NCBI GenBank assembly: GCA_964423195.1
Contig: CAYRDY010000024.1
Span: 1-24,144, forward strand
Direction of reading: 5' to 3'
DNA from: CAKRHR01 sp964423195
GTDB taxonomy: Bacteria > Bacillota > Clostridia > Lachnospirales > Lachnospiraceae
Length of the DNA: 24,144 nucleotides
The position numbers and the translations under genes were made by a program. Each line of letters begins with the position of its first letter. Within the stretch, counting starts at the first letter, position 1. Below the pieces are notes generated by a model that saw only the letters and a list, made by a program, of their open reading frames with translations, had not been told where the DNA came from and ran no database searches. This document shows positions 7,497 to 16,688 of the stretch, in pieces.

Positions 7497-10400
7497 CTAT
7501 TGATCATCTCGCCGATCATTTTCAGCTGCGGAACAGATATTTCCGACGTCCGGGTCAGTCATCTCCAGCGCGTCATCCGCACCGGATTTCTCATCCACGG
7601 CGGTCGCGCCGACTGTCTCATCCACGACATCCGGTCCGGTTATCTCCCGCACGCTGTCCACGGCGGCCTCCGCCCCGTCATCGGCTGTAAATACGCGCCG
7701 CTCCCTGCGGTTAAAGAGATCATAGACCACCGGCACCAAGAATAGGGTCAGCAGCGTTCCGTAGATCATGCCCCCGATCGTGACAATGGCCATCGGCTGC
7801 ACCATCTCGCTGCCCTCGCCGAATCCGAGCGCCATCGTCGACATGGCAAGGATCGTCGTCAGCGCCGTCATCAGAATCGGCCGCATTCTCGTGCGTCCGG
7901 TCTCCACCAGCGCCTCGATCTTTGGCACGCCGCTGTCGCGCAGCTGATTGACGTAGTCCACAAATACGATGCCGTTGTTGACAATGACACCGCACAGCAT
8001 GATAAAGCCCACCATGCCGATCACGCTCAGTCTGTTGCCCGTCACCAAAAGTCCGAGGAAACCGCCCGTGAAGGCCAGCGGAATCGTGAACATCACAATA
8101 AACGGCGACAGCAGCGACTGGAACTGCGCCACCATGATCAGATACATGATAATAATTCCCAGAAACAGCAGCTGGCCGAGCTGGCCGAAAGCCTCATTGA
8201 TGATCTCGTTCTCACCGGCAAACTCCACACTGTACCCCTCAGGCAGCGTATATCTGGAGATCGCCCGCTTGAATTCGTTGGTGACAAGCGTCGCGTTGTG
8301 CTCCGAGTCAACCATGCAGGAAACCGTGATCTGGCGCTGCTGGGCATCGCGCTGAATCGAGGAGAGTCCCTCCGTCTCTGTGATCTTGGCGATATCTTTC
8401 AGGGCGACTTCCTCCGTCTCGCCGGTCTGCGTACTCACCGTCAACACGAGGTCACGCACGTCATCGCGCGTCATCGCCTCGTTGCCTGAATCTTTGACAT
8501 AGATCTCAAAATCGTCCGTATCCGTCGTCAGCGTCGATGTCGCCGTCGGCGTCGCGACCAGCGCCGCGATCTGCTGATACACCTGCGCCACCGTCAGATT
8601 ATGTTTCATGGCTTCTTCTTTGTCGACCGTGACCCTCAGCTCCTTGGAAGGTCTTTCCTGGCCATCGGAGACCTCCGTCGTCCCCTCGATCTTCTCCAGT
8701 TCCGCCGCGTAATCCGAGGCAATCTTCTTCAATGTGTCTATGTCGCGTCCCTTGATCATCACGGAGACGCCGGAGCCGCCCAGAGCCGACAGATCTATCG
8801 TGGAACCGTTCGCGGAAACCTCACAGTCCAGATCGGCCGTATTGTCCACGATCGCCTGCGCGACCTCGTCACTGGTCATCGAGCGATCATCGTCTAAAAT
8901 CACATAAAATGTGATGCTGTCCGTGGCCGTCTCACCGCCCATCGTCGACATCAGACTCAGGGAGGAGCCGAGCATGGCACCGACATCCGACACGCCGTCG
9001 ACGGCCATGATCCGATCCATGACCGTATCCGCCATCTCGGACGCCTCGTCAAAAGTCGTGTCCTCGTCCATCTGAACGGAAGCGGAGATCTGCGGCGAAT
9101 CCATGTCTCCCATAAATTCGAATCCACGGGTGACTACACTCAATATGCTGCCGATCAGCAATACAAACACCGCGACGATCACCACCGCTTTGTGCCTCAG
9201 GGACCAGCGCAGCGCCTTTTCATAGAGGTTGAGCATTTTGTTAAACAGCGGCTGCGGCCTGTCGTGAACGTTTCTCAGCATCGTGGATGCCAACATCGGC
9301 ACCACGGTCAGCGCCACGATCAGGCTGGCCAGCAGGGAATAGGCGATCGTGAGCACCAGATCCACAAACAGCTGTCTGGTGATGCCCTCCACAAAGATGA
9401 TCGGTACCCAGATGCACACCGTCGTCAGCGTGGATGCCGCGATGGCCGCCGTCACCTGTTTGGCGCCCTCGATGGCCGCGCGTCTGACCGGTACGCCCTG
9501 ATTTCTCATGCGGTAAATATTCTCAATCACCACGATCGAGTTGTCGACGAGCATTCCGACGCCCAAGGCAAGACCCGACAGTGAGATGATATTCATGGTT
9601 ACGCCCGTAAAATACATGAGGGCGAGAGCAAAGATCACGCTGATCGGTATCGAGATGGCCACGACAAAGGTCGGTCGGATATCTTTTAGGAAGATAAACA
9701 GTATGATGATCGCCAGCACCGCGCCGATGATCAGATTGTGCAGCACGGATTCGATCACATAATCAATGTAAATGCCCTGATCCATCAGTGCCATGATCTC
9801 CACGCCGTACCCAGCGACTTTGTCGGAAGAAATATATTCTCTGACTTTTTTGGCCACATCCGCCGTCGAGTAGCCATTCTGCTTCTCCACCGAGATCAGC
9901 AGGGCGGATTCGCCGTTCATCTTGGCATAGACTTCTTTGCTGTTGTCCGTGACGGCGATATCCGCCACATCCTTCAGATAGATCACGCCGAGATCCTGAT
10001 CGGACAGATCCATCACCACGAGATTTTCGATCTCATCCGTGTCTTTCAGGCTGTCACCGATACGCACCAGATAGTCCACGCCGTCCTCCGTGATATAGCC
10101 GGCCGGCATGGAGAAGTTTTGCGCCGTCAGAATGCCTGCCACCATATCCGTTGTCAGGATCCCTGTGATATCCGCGCTCTCCAGCGCCGTATCTTTGGTC
10201 GCATCCAACTGAGTTTCCGACTGCTCCAGCTGGACATTGCCCATCGACAGGCTGGCATCGGCAACGCTCATCTCGATCGAGGCGAGATAGCGCTGTTCGT
10301 TGAGCTTTGCCAGCGCCTCATTGAGCGATACCTTTCCGGCATCGATCTGCTCCTGCGCCTGTGTAAGCGCCTGCCGTCCCGTGGCTATGGCATCTTTGCC

Positions 10401-11726
10401 CGCCTGAATCTGCGCCTTGCGCGCATCAACATCGCCGAGCTGCGATTCGATCAGGGCCTTGCCCTCCGCGATTTTGGTCAGGTTGTCCGTCACCTGCGGC
10501 AGGGCCTCCTGAGCCTCCGCCAGACCGCTCTCGATCTGCGGCAGTTGATTGATGCCGGCAATCAGGGTCTCCATCTGCGTGATGCCCTCGGTGAGCTGTG
10601 TCATCGCCGTGTTTAACAACTCCAGCTGCGGCGCCTTCTGCTCATCCGGAATCGTGGTATCTCCGGTCAGTGCGTCGATCTGCGCCTGCAGCTCATCCCT
10701 CTGCGAAAGCAGCGCCTGATACTGCGTCTCGACATCAACACCGTCGGCCTCTGCCGCGGCCTTGGCACTCTCGATCTGTTCCTTTGTCGCGCTAAGCTCT
10801 GCGATCGTCTGCTCCAGTGACGCCTTCGCGGCGTTTAGCTGGGCCTCCTGCTCAGAGAGCTGATTGAGCTGCTCCTCCGCCGCCAACAGCTGAGATTCCG
10901 CCTCCAATAGCTGTGTCTCCTGAGCGTCGATCTGCGAGGACTGCACCGCGAGTTGCGCCTCTCCGGATACGGCCTTGTCCTTGCCCGAACTGATCTCGGC
11001 CTCCGCCTGGGCCATCTGCTCGGCGGCCTGCGTCTTGCCCGACTCAAGCTGCGCACGGCCGCTCTCGATCTCTGCCCTCGCGTCGTCGATCTCTCTCTGC
11101 GCGTCCTCAAATTGTTCATGAATCTTATCCATCAACTGATCATTGAGTTCCTCTATTCTCTCATCGCTCAGCACCACCTGCACGGAGGCGTTCACAAGTC
11201 CGGTCGCGCTGACCGAGGCGACGCCCTCCATGCTCTCAATGTCCTGGCTGATATGATTATTGTAAATATCCGTGACCTCTGCCTGTGACAGACCGTCGCC
11301 GTGAACGGCCGCCACCATGACCGGCATCATTTCCGGATTCAGCTTCATGATGATCGGTGAGCCCACCTCGTCCGGCCAGTAGGATTCGATCATATCCAGG
11401 CTCTCGCGCATCTCGATCGTCACTGAATCCATATTGGCGTTGGTGTTAAATTCCATCACCACCAAGGACAGGTTCTCGCTCGATGTGGATGAGATGTGTT
11501 TGATATTGCTCACCGTCGCCATCGTCGACTCCACAGGTTCCGTGACCACCGTCTCCACCTGTTCAGGGCTGGCGCCCTGATACGTCGTCAGGACAATCGC
11601 ATACGGAAGTTCCATGCTCGGCAGCAGATCCGTCGACAATCTCGTGAATGAAACGATACCGAGCAAAATCACAATCAGTACCGCCACTATGACGGTGTAA
11701 GGTCTTTTTACACTGAATCTTGACAT
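7497..11726 (-). CDS. RND-family efflux transporter with a large coiled-coil insertion
   Basis: An integral membrane proton-driven exporter of the AcrB/SwrC type, substrate unknown. The 1409 residues include TM1 near 10-30, TM2-6 from about 655 to 815 with the family motif GMLVDNSIVVIENIYR (about 724-739), TM7 near 848-866, and a second bundle near the C-terminus. Typical members have about 1030-1060 residues. The excess is an alpha-helical stretch at about 188-520, rich in Gln, Ala, Glu and Lys with regular heptads, inserted in the first porter region where AcrB has the short NELNKFQLTPVDV helix. The C-terminal ~75 residues are acidic and predicted cytoplasmic. AGGGAGGG precedes the ATG. It follows the ABC exporter by 86 bp and ends at a terminator, so it is the last gene of its operon. 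Confidence 0.93.
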   Translation of the reverse strand: MSRFSVKRPYTVIVAVLIVILLGIVSFTRLSTDLLPSMELPYAIVLTTYQGASPEQVETVVTEPVESTMATVSNIKHISSTSSENLSLVVMEFNTNANMDSVTIEMRESLDMIESYWPDEVGSPIIMKLNPEMMPVMVAAVHGDGLSQAEVTDIYNNHISQDIESMEGVASVSATGLVNASVQVVLSDERIEELNDQLMDKIHEQFEDAQREIDDARAEIESGRAQLESGKTQAAEQMAQAEAEISSGKDKAVSGEAQLAVQSSQIDAQETQLLEAESQLLAAEEQLNQLSEQEAQLNAAKASLEQTIAELSATKEQIESAKAAAEADGVDVETQYQALLSQRDELQAQIDALTGDTTIPDEQKAPQLELLNTAMTQLTEGITQMETLIAGINQLPQIESGLAEAQEALPQVTDNLTKIAEGKALIESQLGDVDARKAQIQAGKDAIATGRQALTQAQEQIDAGKVSLNEALAKLNEQRYLASIEMSVADASLSMGNVQLEQSETQLDATKDTALESADITGILTTDMVAGILTAQNFSMPAGYITEDGVDYLVRIGDSLKDTDEIENLVVMDLSDQDLGVIYLKDVADIAVTDNSKEVYAKMNGESALLISVEKQNGYSTADVAKKVREYISSDKVAGYGVEIMALMDQGIYIDYVIESVLHNLIIGAVLAIIILFIFLKDIRPTFVVAISIPISVIFALALMYFTGVTMNIISLSGLALGVGMLVDNSIVVIENIYRMRNQGVPVRRAAIEGAKQVTAAIAASTLTTVCIWVPIIFVEGITRQLFVDLVLTIAYSLLASLIVALTVVPMLASTMLRNVHDRPQPLFNKMLNLYEKALRWSLRHKAVVIVAVFVLLIGSILSVVTRGFEFMGDMDSPQISASVQMDEDTTFDEASEMADTVMDRIMAVDGVSDVGAMLGSSLSLMSTMGGETATDSITFYVILDDDRSMTSDEVAQAIVDNTADLDCEVSANGSTIDLSALGGSGVSVMIKGRDIDTLKKIASDYAAELEKIEGTTEVSDGQERPSKELRVTVDKEEAMKHNLTVAQVYQQIAALVATPTATSTLTTDTDDFEIYVKDSGNEAMTRDDVRDLVLTVSTQTGETEEVALKDIAKITETEGLSSIQRDAQQRQITVSCMVDSEHNATLVTNEFKRAISRYTLPEGYSVEFAGENEIINEAFGQLGQLLFLGIIIMYLIMVAQFQSLLSPFIVMFTIPLAFTGGFLGLLVTGNRLSVIGMVGFIMLCGVIVNNGIVFVDYVNQLRDSGVPKIEALVETGRTRMRPILMTALTTILAMSTMALGFGEGSEMVQPMAIVTIGGMIYGTLLTLFLVPVVYDLFNRRERRVFTADDGAEAAVDSVREITGPDVVDETVGATAVDEKSGADDALEMTDPDVGNICSAAENDRRDDQ

Positions 11727-11760
11727 TGACAGCCCTCCCTGAATTCTTAAATCAAATGAT

Positions 11761-11815
11761 TGATACGCTCAAAACGTGTTTTGGCTCACAACACACCGAT
11801 CCGCCCCGCGTATCA
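11761..11815. other. Inverted repeats between the ABC and RND genes
   Basis: An 8-bp arm TGATACGC (11761-11768) pairs with GCGTATCA (11808-11815), the second arm overlapping the ABC stop codon. Inside lies a smaller hairpin, CAAAAC/GTTTTG (11770-11775 with 11778-11783). There is no U-run, so it is more likely an RNA processing or partial attenuation structure than a full terminator. Confidence 0.4.
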
Positions 11816-13546
11816 CGCATCGCTGAAAGACATCTGATACAGACCAGCGTAAATGCCGCCTTTTGCCATCAGCTGCCTGTGGGTGCCCTCCTCAGCGATG
11901 CCGTTTTCCGTCAGCACGATAATGCGCTCGGCATTCTTGATCGTGGACAGTCGGTGGGCGATGACAAATGTCGTCCTGTTCTTGGCCAGCTTTTCCAGCG
12001 ACTCCTGAACCACATGCTCGCTCTCATTGTCCAGTGCCGACGTCGCCTCGTCAAAAATCAGAATCGGCGGATTTTTTAGGAATACCCTGGCGATCGAGAG
12101 CCGCTGCTTCTGGCCGCCGGAGAGCTTCACGCCCCGCTGCCCGACAAAAGTATCATAGCCGTTTGGCAATTCCATGATGAATTCGTGCGCATTGGCGTTT
12201 TTGGCCGCCGCCACGATCTCCTCATCCGTGGCGTCCAGCTTCCCGTAGCGGATATTGTCGCGCACCGTGCCGTTGAACAGATAGACATCCTGCTGCACCA
12301 TGCCGATGTGGTCGCGCAAAGTCTTTAGCGTCACATCGCGCACATCCACGCCGTCGATGGTAATGCTGCCCGCCGAGACATCGAAAAACCGCGGAATCAG
12401 ATTGCACATGGTGGTCTTGCCCACGCCCGAAGTGCCGACCAGCGCCACATAATCGCCCGCGTTGACTTTCAAATTCAAGTTGGTGAGCACATTCTCCACG
12501 CCATCGTCATATTTAAAAGCGACATCCTTAAATTCAATATCGCCCCGCACATCCGTGAGCGCCACCGCATCCGGCTTTTCTCTGATCTCCGGCTCAATGT
12601 CCATCATCTCGCGGAAACGCGCATAGCCGGTCATGCCGTCCTGGAACTGTTCGGTAAAATTGATCAGCTTCCTGACAGGCTCCACAAAATTGTTGATGTA
12701 GAGGACAAACGTCAACAGATCGCCCACCGCGATGTTGCCGGAGGCGATAAACAGGGCGCCGACTACGATCGCGCCCACTGTGACGAGCGTCGTGAGCGCG
12801 CCCATGGTCGAAAGAAAACCGGCCATATATTTGTAAGTCTGCTTTTTGCTCTCGCCGTAGCGCTTATTGCCCTCCTTGAATTTGATGATCTCCTCTTCCT
12901 CATTGGCAAAAGATTTGACCACGCGGATGCCTGAGAGATTGTCCTCAAGGCCCTCATTGATCGCCGCCAGATTGGCGCGGTTGCGCGAAAAGGCGGCATT
13001 CATTTTATTGTTATAGTAGACGGCAAAGGCCAGGATCGGCGGGATAAATGCCAGGACGATCAAAGTCAGCCCGCTGCTGATTTTAAAGAGAATGATCAGC
13101 GCGCCAATCAGCTTGACCAGGGAGATCACGATGTCCTCCGGCCCGTGATGGAACAGCTCCGTGATGTTGAAGAGATCGTTGGTCAGGCGCGACATCAGCT
13201 GTCCCGTCTTCTGGTTATTGTAAAAGCCGAACGATAACTCCTGGTAATGGCAGAAGAGCTCCTCGCGCAGGTCGCATTCCATATAGGTGCCCATCAGATG
13301 GCCCTTGGCCGTCACAAAATAATTGCAGACAAACTCGATCAGGACCAGGCCCACCATCATGGCGCTCAGCTGCAGGATAATCTTTGTCGCCTCACCGGCG
13401 CTGTAGACACCGAGCACCTCATTGGTGATATAGCGGATGATCAGCGGATAGACCAGGGAAATGCCCGCCAGCACGAAGGCGCAGAACATATCCATCAAAA
13501 ACAGGCCCATGTACGGCTTGTAGTAGCTGAAAAACTTCTTGTCCAT
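11813..13546 (-). CDS. ABC exporter half-transporter (MsbA/LmrA-like)
   Basis: A membrane-embedded ATP-driven exporter, expected to work as a homodimer because no partner half-transporter is nearby. The 577 residues have six membrane segments in about residues 12-290, then the ATPase domain: Walker A GTSGVGKTT (371-379), signature LSGGQ (475-479), Walker B ILIFDE (495-500) and switch His531. The substrate cannot be read from sequence; lipids or drugs are usual in the family. The ATG at 13546 overlaps the dnaK stop codon (TGATG). A GTG at 13549 is an alternative that would add one residue. The overlap implies translation coupled to the chaperone gene, which is an odd pairing. Confidence 0.93.
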   Translation of the reverse strand: MDKKFFSYYKPYMGLFLMDMFCAFVLAGISLVYPLIIRYITNEVLGVYSAGEATKIILQLSAMMVGLVLIEFVCNYFVTAKGHLMGTYMECDLREELFCHYQELSFGFYNNQKTGQLMSRLTNDLFNITELFHHGPEDIVISLVKLIGALIILFKISSGLTLIVLAFIPPILAFAVYYNNKMNAAFSRNRANLAAINEGLEDNLSGIRVVKSFANEEEEIIKFKEGNKRYGESKKQTYKYMAGFLSTMGALTTLVTVGAIVVGALFIASGNIAVGDLLTFVLYINNFVEPVRKLINFTEQFQDGMTGYARFREMMDIEPEIREKPDAVALTDVRGDIEFKDVAFKYDDGVENVLTNLNLKVNAGDYVALVGTSGVGKTTMCNLIPRFFDVSAGSITIDGVDVRDVTLKTLRDHIGMVQQDVYLFNGTVRDNIRYGKLDATDEEIVAAAKNANAHEFIMELPNGYDTFVGQRGVKLSGGQKQRLSIARVFLKNPPILIFDEATSALDNESEHVVQESLEKLAKNRTTFVIAHRLSTIKNAERIIVLTENGIAEEGTHRQLMAKGGIYAGLYQMSFSDA

Positions 13547-15309
13547 CACGAATCCATGCTCTGGCTAAGCAGCCCCGCCGCCGACATCTCCAGGCGCTCC
13601 TTGACGGCTTTGATCTCCGCACCCTGCTGCGCGGTGATCTGTTCCGGTTTGTATTTGCGCAGCAGCCGGTTCAGATCGGCGAGGTCGTTTTTGATCTGGG
13701 TCTTCTGCTGCCTGTCCAGTGTCTTTTTGGCCTTGCCGGACAGCGCCGACTCCACGCTCAGTGCCAGTCCCTCGGCCTCGTTCCTCACCTCGACCGCCGC
13801 CTTGCGCTCAGCGTCCAACGTCTCATAGTTGGCCGCCTCATAGACCGCGCGCTGAATCTCCTCCTCCGACAGATTGGAGCTGGCGGTGATGGTAATGTGC
13901 TGTTCCTTGCCCGTCCCGAGGTCGCGGGCGGAGACGCTCAGGATGCCGTTCACATCGATATCAAATGTGACCTCAATCTGAGGCACGCCGCGCATGGCCC
14001 GCTTGATGCCGTTGAGCTTAAAATTGCCAATCAGTTTATTGTCGCGGGCGAACTGGCGCTCGCCCTGCAAAACCTTGATATCCACGGACGTCTGGAAATT
14101 GGACGCCGTGGTAAAAATCTGACTGTATCTGGTCGGAATCGTGGAATTGCGCTCGATCAGGCGCGTCGCCACCCCGCCCACCGTCTCGATGGAGAGCGAC
14201 AGAGGCGTCACATCCATCAGAAGAATCTCATTTAACCCGGATTCGCCGGCCAGCTTGCCACCCTGAACAGAGGCGCCGAGCGCCACGCACTCATCCGGAT
14301 TCAGGTTCCGGCTCGGCTCCTTGCCCGTGAGCTGGCGCACCTTCTCGACCACCGCGGGAATCCTGGTCGAACCGCCCACCAGCAGCACCCGATTGATCTG
14401 TGCAGGGGAGAGGCCCGCGTCCGAGAGAGCATTCTGCACCGGCATGGCCGTCCGCTCCACCAGGTCAAAGGTCAGCTCCTCAAACTTGGCCCTGGAAATA
14501 TTCATGTCCAGATGCTTGCCGCCCTCCTTCGTGGCCGCGATGAACGGCAGATTGATATTGACCATCGTCGCCGTCGAGAGCTCTTTCTTGGCCTTCTCGG
14601 CCTCCTCGCGGATGCGCTGCATAGCCACACGATCCTTTGAGAGGTCGATATGTTCCGTATTTTTATATTCTTTCACGATATAGTTTGCCAGACGCTCGTC
14701 AAAATCATCGCCGCCGAGGTGATTGTCGCCCGATGTCGCGAGGACCTCGATCACACCGTCGCCGATCTCGATCAGAGAGACATCGAACGTGCCGCCGCCC
14801 AGGTCGTAGACCATGACTTTCTGCGCGCCCTCATTGTCCAGGCCGTAGGCGAGCGCCGCGGCTGTCGGCTCATTGATGATGCGCGCCACGTTGAGGCCAG
14901 CGATGCGCCCGGCGTCCTTGGTCGCCTGCCGCTGGGCATCGTCAAAATAGGCCGGCACGGTGATCACAGCGTCGCTGACGGGCTCGCCGAGATAATCCTC
15001 CGCGTCTTTTTTCAGCTTCATCAGAATCATGGCAGAGATCTCCTGCGGCGTGTAGGCCTTGCCGCCGATATTCACTCTGAAATCGGAACCCATGTGGCGC
15101 TTGATCGATGTGACTGTCCCCTCCGGATTGGTCACGGCCTGGCGCCTCGCCAGATCGCCCACCAGCCGGTCGCCGCTCTTTGTAAACGCCACCACCGACG
15201 GCGTGGTCCTCGAGCCCTCGGCATTGGTGATGACGACCGGCTTGCCGCCCTCCATCACCGCCACACAGCTGTTTGTCGTTCCGAGATCGATACCGATGAT
15301 TTTACCCAT
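13546..15309 (-). CDS. Hsp70 chaperone, DnaK paralogue
   Basis: An ATP-driven cytoplasmic folding chaperone. The 587 residues hold the nucleotide-binding domain with GIDLGTTNS (6-14), DLGGGTFDVS (about 169-178) and VGGSTRIPAV (311-320), the interdomain linker DVTPLSL (366-372), a beta substrate-binding domain and a short helical lid. The usual glycine-rich acidic tail of DnaK is missing; the protein ends soon after the lid. It is not flanked by hrcA, grpE or a full dnaJ, so it is probably a second Hsp70 rather than the housekeeping copy (inference). Likely co-chaperone is the J-domain protein encoded just upstream. GGAAAGGAAG precedes the ATG. No CIRCE element is seen; a tandem repeat array lies before the gene. 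Confidence 0.9.
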   Translation of the reverse strand: MGKIIGIDLGTTNSCVAVMEGGKPVVITNAEGSRTTPSVVAFTKSGDRLVGDLARRQAVTNPEGTVTSIKRHMGSDFRVNIGGKAYTPQEISAMILMKLKKDAEDYLGEPVSDAVITVPAYFDDAQRQATKDAGRIAGLNVARIINEPTAAALAYGLDNEGAQKVMVYDLGGGTFDVSLIEIGDGVIEVLATSGDNHLGGDDFDERLANYIVKEYKNTEHIDLSKDRVAMQRIREEAEKAKKELSTATMVNINLPFIAATKEGGKHLDMNISRAKFEELTFDLVERTAMPVQNALSDAGLSPAQINRVLLVGGSTRIPAVVEKVRQLTGKEPSRNLNPDECVALGASVQGGKLAGESGLNEILLMDVTPLSLSIETVGGVATRLIERNSTIPTRYSQIFTTASNFQTSVDIKVLQGERQFARDNKLIGNFKLNGIKRAMRGVPQIEVTFDIDVNGILSVSARDLGTGKEQHITITASSNLSEEEIQRAVYEAANYETLDAERKAAVEVRNEAEGLALSVESALSGKAKKTLDRQQKTQIKNDLADLNRLLRKYKPEQITAQQGAEIKAVKERLEMSAAGLLSQSMDS

Positions 15310-15337
15310 ATGTTAAAACTTCCTTTCCGTTATTTAT

Positions 15338-15455
15338 ATTCTGAAAGCTCCGTCAAGCAGCTTTCATCCATGGTGGTGCCCGCTTGCGGGGCATAAAAGT
15401 TATTCTGAAAGCTCCGTCAAGCAGCTTTCATCCATGGTGGTGCCCGCTTGCGGGG
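15338..15455 (-). repeat. 64-bp tandem repeat in the leader of the dnaK paralogue, array cut by an assembly gap
   Basis: One full unit (15338-15401) and most of a second (15402-15455) match exactly with a period of 64 bp. The sequence resumes after the gap at 15556 with the expected end of a unit (CATAAAAGTT), so at least one unit boundary lies in the gap and the true copy number is unknown. Each unit has a perfect 7-bp hairpin (GAAAGCT at 15343-15349 with AGCTTTC at 15359-15365) and a second GC hairpin (TGCCC at 15377-15381 with GGGCA at 15389-15393). Together with 15556-15679, which shows no gene, this makes a leader of at least 370 bp. Confidence 0.88.
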
Positions 15456-15555
15456 NNNNNNNNNNNNNNNNNNNNNNNNNNNNNNNNNNNNNNNNNNNNN
15501 NNNNNNNNNNNNNNNNNNNNNNNNNNNNNNNNNNNNNNNNNNNNNNNNNNNNNNN
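15456..15555. other. Assembly gap of 100 N
   Basis: Exactly 100 undetermined bases, a common placeholder for a gap of unknown size. It breaks the 64-bp tandem repeat, which is the likely reason the assembly failed here. Confidence 0.97.
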
Positions 15556-15679
15556 CATAAAAGTTTATTGTTTAAGCATCTTGCAACGCACGGCACACCG
15601 ATAAGATCTAACCCCTAACTGGCCAGTCACAGGTCACTCACCGCCACAGGCACATACCACTCGCCGTCCGGTTCCTGTC

Positions 15680-16465
15680 TCAGAAATAATACGGCATAAA
15701 GCACATGCCGCCGCCGCACATCTGACAGACGAGCGCGGCACAACAGAATTTGTAGCAGGTCCCTGTCATATCTGTCGACGTCTGCTCCCCGTAGCTTTGC
15801 TGCTGACTCTGATACCATGAGCCGCCGCTCGACAAATTCTGCACCAGCTCGGAAAACTCCGGGCGGTCCGGCGCCATCGACGCCGCGATTTTGGCATGTT
15901 CAAGCGCCTTGACATTGTTTCCGGCACCGGAATTGGCAATCGCGCTGTAATAATACCATTTGGCGTCTTTCAAATCAATGTCCTTTAAGACATTGAGCGC
16001 CTCCTGATAATAGCCGCTGTTGATATAATTGGCGGCCGCCTTCAGACGCACAGATTCATTCTCATCTGGGATCACCCGTCCCTGCCCCTGATAGCCGCGG
16101 TATCCGCCGTAGCCGAAGCCAAAGAAATCCTCAAAGCCAAAGCCGCTGTTGCCTGAGCCGCCCTGATAATAGCCATAAGACTGTCGGCCCGAGGCATCCC
16201 CACCGGACGAGCCATAGCCGCCTGGACCGTAACCGCCCGCTGATCCGCCGGACTGGCCATAACCGCCCGAACCGCCACCGGCCCTCTCGCGCATGATCAG
16301 CTGATAGGCCTGCTGCACTTCCTTAAACTTGGCCTCCGCCTGCGCTTTATTCGGATTGTTGATATTTGCGTCGGGATGGTATTTCCTGCTCAGCTTCCGA
16401 TAAGCCTTCTTGATCTCCTCATCGGTCGCACCGCGCGATACTCCCAAAATCTGATACGGATCCAT
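15680..16465 (-). CDS. J-domain co-chaperone with glycine-rich region and Cys-rich tail
   Basis: A DnaJ-type protein that should stimulate an Hsp70 ATPase, probably the one encoded downstream. The J domain fills residues 1-60, with the essential HPD at 30-32. A Gly/Ser/Tyr-rich stretch (about 63-125) follows, then helices resembling TPR repeats (about 135-200, with YYQEALNVLKDI and KALEHAKIAA). The last 27 residues hold six cysteines (about C237, C241, C242, C247, C250, C255) that could bind metal or be lipid-modified. There is no DnaJ zinc domain, so this is a type III J protein of 261 residues. GAAGGGAAG precedes the ATG. It is the first gene of the operon, facing away from the isomerase gene. 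Confidence 0.9.
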   Translation of the reverse strand: MDPYQILGVSRGATDEEIKKAYRKLSRKYHPDANINNPNKAQAEAKFKEVQQAYQLIMRERAGGGSGGYGQSGGSAGGYGPGGYGSSGGDASGRQSYGYYQGGSGNSGFGFEDFFGFGYGGYRGYQGQGRVIPDENESVRLKAAANYINSGYYQEALNVLKDIDLKDAKWYYYSAIANSGAGNNVKALEHAKIAASMAPDRPEFSELVQNLSSGGSWYQSQQQSYGEQTSTDMTGTCYKFCCAALVCQMCGGGMCFMPYYF

Positions 16466-16574
16466 TCAAAACTTCCCTTCGTCTCTCGTGCCGTCGAAAT
16501 GATCCGGCATCCCAAAAAATTCATGCCCCTTCTCAAATCTTCGTCATTTTGGCATTCTTCAAATAGGTTAAATC

Positions 16575-16657
16575 TTTTGTGAAATAAAGTCAATGATGTT
16601 CTTAAAAAACAAATTTGAATTTTTTGTGAAATGTCACGATTCGGGCCTGTCAATGAT
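16575..16657. repeat. Duplicated motif pair in the divergent control region
   Basis: Within the 287-bp gap between the J-domain gene and the isomerase gene, TTTTGTGAAAT occurs twice (16575-16585 and 16622-16632), and GTCAATGAT occurs twice in the same order (16589-16597 and 16649-16657). On the minus strand the second motif reads ATCATTGAC followed by T or A, so each includes a -35-like TTGACT or TTGACA, but no good -10 follows either. The doubled order suggests paired regulator sites or a diverged duplication. The stretch 16466-16574 shows nothing more. Confidence 0.55.
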
Positions 16658-16688
16658 CATTTTCGGACTATGATTTTATCTGAAATGA

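Noticed and set aside
7426..7500. CtsR operator or CIRCE element at the clpC operon promoter
   Set aside because: No paired GGTCAAA heptads and no TTAGCACTC/GAGTGCTAA arms are found here or ahead of the dnaK paralogue.
9738..10616. A 292-codon plus-strand frame opposite the RND gene
   Set aside because: Its His- and Arg-rich composition is typical of the complement of a coding strand; it lies entirely within the RND gene.
15330..15371. Short ATG-started frame inside each 64-bp repeat
   Set aside because: No ribosome binding site precedes it and it is only 11-13 codons long; noted under findings but not called a gene.
15627..15679. Open frame continuing past the J-domain stop in another frame
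   Set aside because: The J-domain protein has a natural-looking Cys-rich end, and there is no sign of a frameshift within its frame; the continuation is short.
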